Program-made: the position numbers and the translations under genes
Part shown: one piece after another, positions 5,882 through 7,589 of the stretch
Position numbering within the stretch: position 1 is the first letter of the stretch
How the letters are laid out: every line of letters starts with the position of its first letter
Source: Gemmatimonadota bacterium
GTDB taxonomy: Bacteria > Gemmatimonadota > Gemmatimonadetes > Gemmatimonadales > GWC2-71-9
DNA: 7,589 nucleotides
Assembly: GCA_003221085.1 (NCBI GenBank)
Contig: QHUD01000035.1
Span: 1-7,589, forward strand
Direction: 5' to 3'
The notes under the pieces: model-generated
What the model was told of the DNA's origin: nothing
The model's input: the letters and a program-made list of their open reading frames with translations, nothing else
Database searches by the model: none

Positions 5882-6827
5882 CGAGCTCGCGCAGCACGGC
5901 CCAGGCGAGGAGCGGGATCAGGATTTCGTGGTGACCCGTGAGCTGGATCCCGCGACCGCCGGCGAGTGTCGGTCGCTCGACGACGTTTACGCGTGGCCGG
6001 TAGTGGCGCTGCATGTCGCAGTCGCAGGCAGTGAACCCGGTCGGCTTGCCGCCGCCCAGATTGCGCGCGACGGTGAGGGCCTTGAGGAACACCTCGGGCA
6101 TGACCACGGCGCTGCCCACGTTGAGCACGACACCGCCATCGTGGAGCGTGGGAAGCGACGCGGCGAGTCGCTTGAAGTCGCGGTGGGTCGTGGCGCCGAG
6201 CACGGCGCCGTCCGCCGTGGGGTGCTGATGGATGATGTCGGCGCCGAGCGTGGCGTGCACCGTGACGGGGATGGCCCGCTCGCCGGCGGCGAGCAGGACG
6301 GAGACCTCTCGGGCCGCGAGCCGCGGGCGGCGTGCCAGATAGTCGACGAGCGCCTCGCCCATGCCCTTGCCCGCGCGCGCTCCGTCGCTGATAGCGGCGT
6401 TCATCTCGCGGCCGGTCTCCTCCACCATGCCGAACGTACCGTCCGCCAGCCCAGCGGCGACGTCCTCGCTCGTCCCTCCGTATGCCGCGAGCTCGAAATC
6501 GTGGATCGCGGCGCTCCCGTTGAGCGCCAGGTGCGTGATGACGCCACGGTTGATCAGCTCGCGGATCAGCGGTCCCAGGCCCACCTTGATGACGTGCCCA
6601 CCCAGCATCGCGACCACGCCGCGGCGGCCCGCGGCCTGCGCCAGCTGTCGGGCGAGGGTGCGGAGGTCCTTCGCGGCGAGGATGTCGGGAAGCGAGTCCC
6701 AGAAGGCGGTGAAGCTCGAATCGCCGCCGGGCGGATGGGCGAGCAGTGAAGGGTCGACTTTGTTGGGGCGCTGCGCGATGGGGACCGTCTTGAGCCGGTA
6801 AAAGTCCGCCTCGCGATAATCGGTCAT
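5871..6827 (-). CDS. Conserved protein resembling the deoxyhypusine synthase / DHS-like Rossmann fold, function unassigned
   Basis: A 318-residue soluble protein with no signal or membrane segment. It looks well conserved: MLGGHVIKVGLGPLI (74-88), a strand-turn LALNGSAAIHDFELA (100-114), GTSEDVAAGLADGTFGM (118-134), IPVTVHATLGADIIHQHP (186-203), GGVVLNVGSAVVMPEVFLKAL (231-251), and YRPRVNVVERPT (276-287) followed by GHHEI. The alternating strand-glycine loops suggest a Rossmann-like nucleotide-binding core. The ALNGSAAIHDFE region recalls deoxyhypusine synthase, but the canonical DHS catalytic-lysine motif near the C-terminus is not evident, and bacteria of this kind are not expected to make hypusine. 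I therefore do not assign an enzyme activity. The ATG overlaps the upstream DUF3108-like stop by 4 nt (ATGA), with GGAG 5 nt before the start; the end overlaps the NTF2-like gene. Confidence 0.75.
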   Translation of the reverse strand: MTDYREADFYRLKTVPIAQRPNKVDPSLLAHPPGGDSSFTAFWDSLPDILAAKDLRTLARQLAQAAGRRGVVAMLGGHVIKVGLGPLIRELINRGVITHLALNGSAAIHDFELAAYGGTSEDVAAGLADGTFGMVEETGREMNAAISDGARAGKGMGEALVDYLARRPRLAAREVSVLLAAGERAIPVTVHATLGADIIHQHPTADGAVLGATTHRDFKRLAASLPTLHDGGVVLNVGSAVVMPEVFLKALTVARNLGGGKPTGFTACDCDMQRHYRPRVNVVERPTLAGGRGIQLTGHHEILIPLLAWAVLRELDAR

Positions 6828-7589
6828 GGGTGCTCCGGACGCGAGTCGGCCTTCTCTTTGGTCGCGGTGATTTCCTTGAGCTTGAGCGTCACCTGGCCGA
6901 ACGAGAATTTCGACTGGAGGGCGAGCATGATGCGCAGGCTGTCGTCGGACAGCCAGATCCGCGCGTCAGCCTTCTCCGCGAAAATGCCGCCCCCGTTCGG
7001 AATCCGCGGCCGGATCACGATGGCCTCCCACTTCTTCCCCGCAACGCCCACCCGCTCTCGCCCCAGTACTTCCACGATGACCGGGTTCCGCTCCGGCCGG
7101 AAATAGCGGTGGTACTCGTAGCGCTTGTCCTTCTCGAGCGGCACGGTGCGGATCCAGTACAGGAACGCGGCGTCGTCGAGCGGGTCCGGCACGGTCGCGA
7201 CCGTCGTGTCACGACCCGCTTCACGGTAGAACCCGGAGTCCGGGTAGATCTCGAATTTCCGCTCCCACGATTTGCCCTTTTCCTCGGTCTGATTCAGGAA
7301 TCGACGCGAGCGAAAGTCGTGACGCCCCACCCACGACTCGAGGTTCTGGTGGATATGGTACCAGAGCGCGCCGCCGTCGATCAGGAACACGAAATGCACC
7401 GCCTCGACTCCGCGGATCGTATCGATCCCCGCGACCTCCATCGTGGCCGTGCCGACGCTGAAGGGGCCGTATCGCGCCCCGTAGACCAGGCGCTCGCCGA
7501 TCGGGAACGGCACAGCCATGGGGGCGGGGGGGGCAGCGGACGGCGCTATCGACGTCGCCGGTCCGGACGCGGCCCTGGTCGAATCGCCG
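6824..7589 (-). CDS. DUF3108-like envelope protein, 5' end beyond the window
   Basis: From the ATG at 7519 the product would be 231 residues. It opens with FPIGERLVYGARYGPFSVGTATMEV, the typical start of the mature DUF3108 beta-rich domain. It then runs through short strands such as FLYWIRTVPLEKDKRYEYHRYF and ends with DARIWLSDDSLRIMLALQSK and GQVTLKLKEI. DUF3108 proteins are exported, yet this ATG gives no signal peptide and is preceded by a C-rich run with no Shine-Dalgarno. The same frame stays open to the window edge, adding at least 23 alanine/proline/serine-rich residues with no start codon. The true start, with a signal sequence, therefore probably lies to the right of 7589. The stop overlaps the next gene by ATGA. 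The role is unknown; the family is thought to act at the outer membrane or periplasm. Confidence 0.83.
   Translation of the reverse strand, partial: GDSTRAASGPATSIAPSAAPPAPMAVPFPIGERLVYGARYGPFSVGTATMEVAGIDTIRGVEAVHFVFLIDGGALWYHIHQNLESWVGRHDFRSRRFLNQTEEKGKSWERKFEIYPDSGFYREAGRDTTVATVPDPLDDAAFLYWIRTVPLEKDKRYEYHRYFRPERNPVIVEVLGRERVGVAGKKWEAIVIRPRIPNGGGIFAEKADARIWLSDDSLRIMLALQSKFSFGQVTLKLKEITATKEKADSRPEHP

Noticed and set aside
5607..6749. A 380-codon plus-strand open frame crossing the NTF2-like and DHS-like genes.
   Set aside because: It runs through two supported minus-strand genes and their junction with no domain-like sequence or ribosome-binding site.

Overview
This is a high-GC bacterial window that is almost wholly coding. 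No gap exceeds 80 bases. Only one of the ten genes is on the plus strand. I saw no tRNA, rRNA, CRISPR array, insertion sequence or phage gene. The GC-rich codon use and the family mix (alpha/beta-type pyruvate dehydrogenase with lipA directly upstream, ThiO, a DUF3108-type protein) fit a soil-type lineage such as Gemmatimonadota. That assignment is inference, because the window holds no phylogenetic marker.

Left block, minus strand, transcribed from about 5128 down to 1: thiO (glycine oxidase), an uncharacterised zinc-ribbon membrane protein, lipA (lipoyl synthase), pdhA (E1 alpha), pdhB (E1 beta), and the first 20 codons of the E2 acyltransferase gene, which runs off the left edge. Spacing is tight: 15 nt, 49 nt, 17 nt, a 1-nt TGATG overlap and 5 nt. 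The theme is pyruvate to acetyl-CoA conversion together with supply of its cofactors. LipA makes the lipoyl group carried by E2, and ThiO feeds thiazole synthesis for the thiamine diphosphate used by E1. The 49-nt gap before lipA is the most likely place for a second promoter.

Middle: a 79-nt intergenic region (5129-5207) separates thiO from a divergent plus-strand gene for a 72-residue membrane protein. That gene has the best Shine-Dalgarno sequence in the window.

Right block, minus strand, from beyond 7589 down to 5423: a DUF3108-like envelope protein whose true start is probably outside the window, a conserved Rossmann-type protein resembling the deoxyhypusine synthase fold family, and a small exported NTF2/SnoaL-like protein. 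These three genes overlap by 4 and 11 nt and look like one operon. The last one ends tail to tail with the small membrane gene, sharing stop-codon bases.

The points most worth a second look are the altered thiamine-diphosphate motif in E1 alpha (GEA where GDG is expected), the two-ribbon membrane protein inserted between cofactor genes, and the unassigned DHS-like protein with its partners. I did not see a clearly new multi-gene system.
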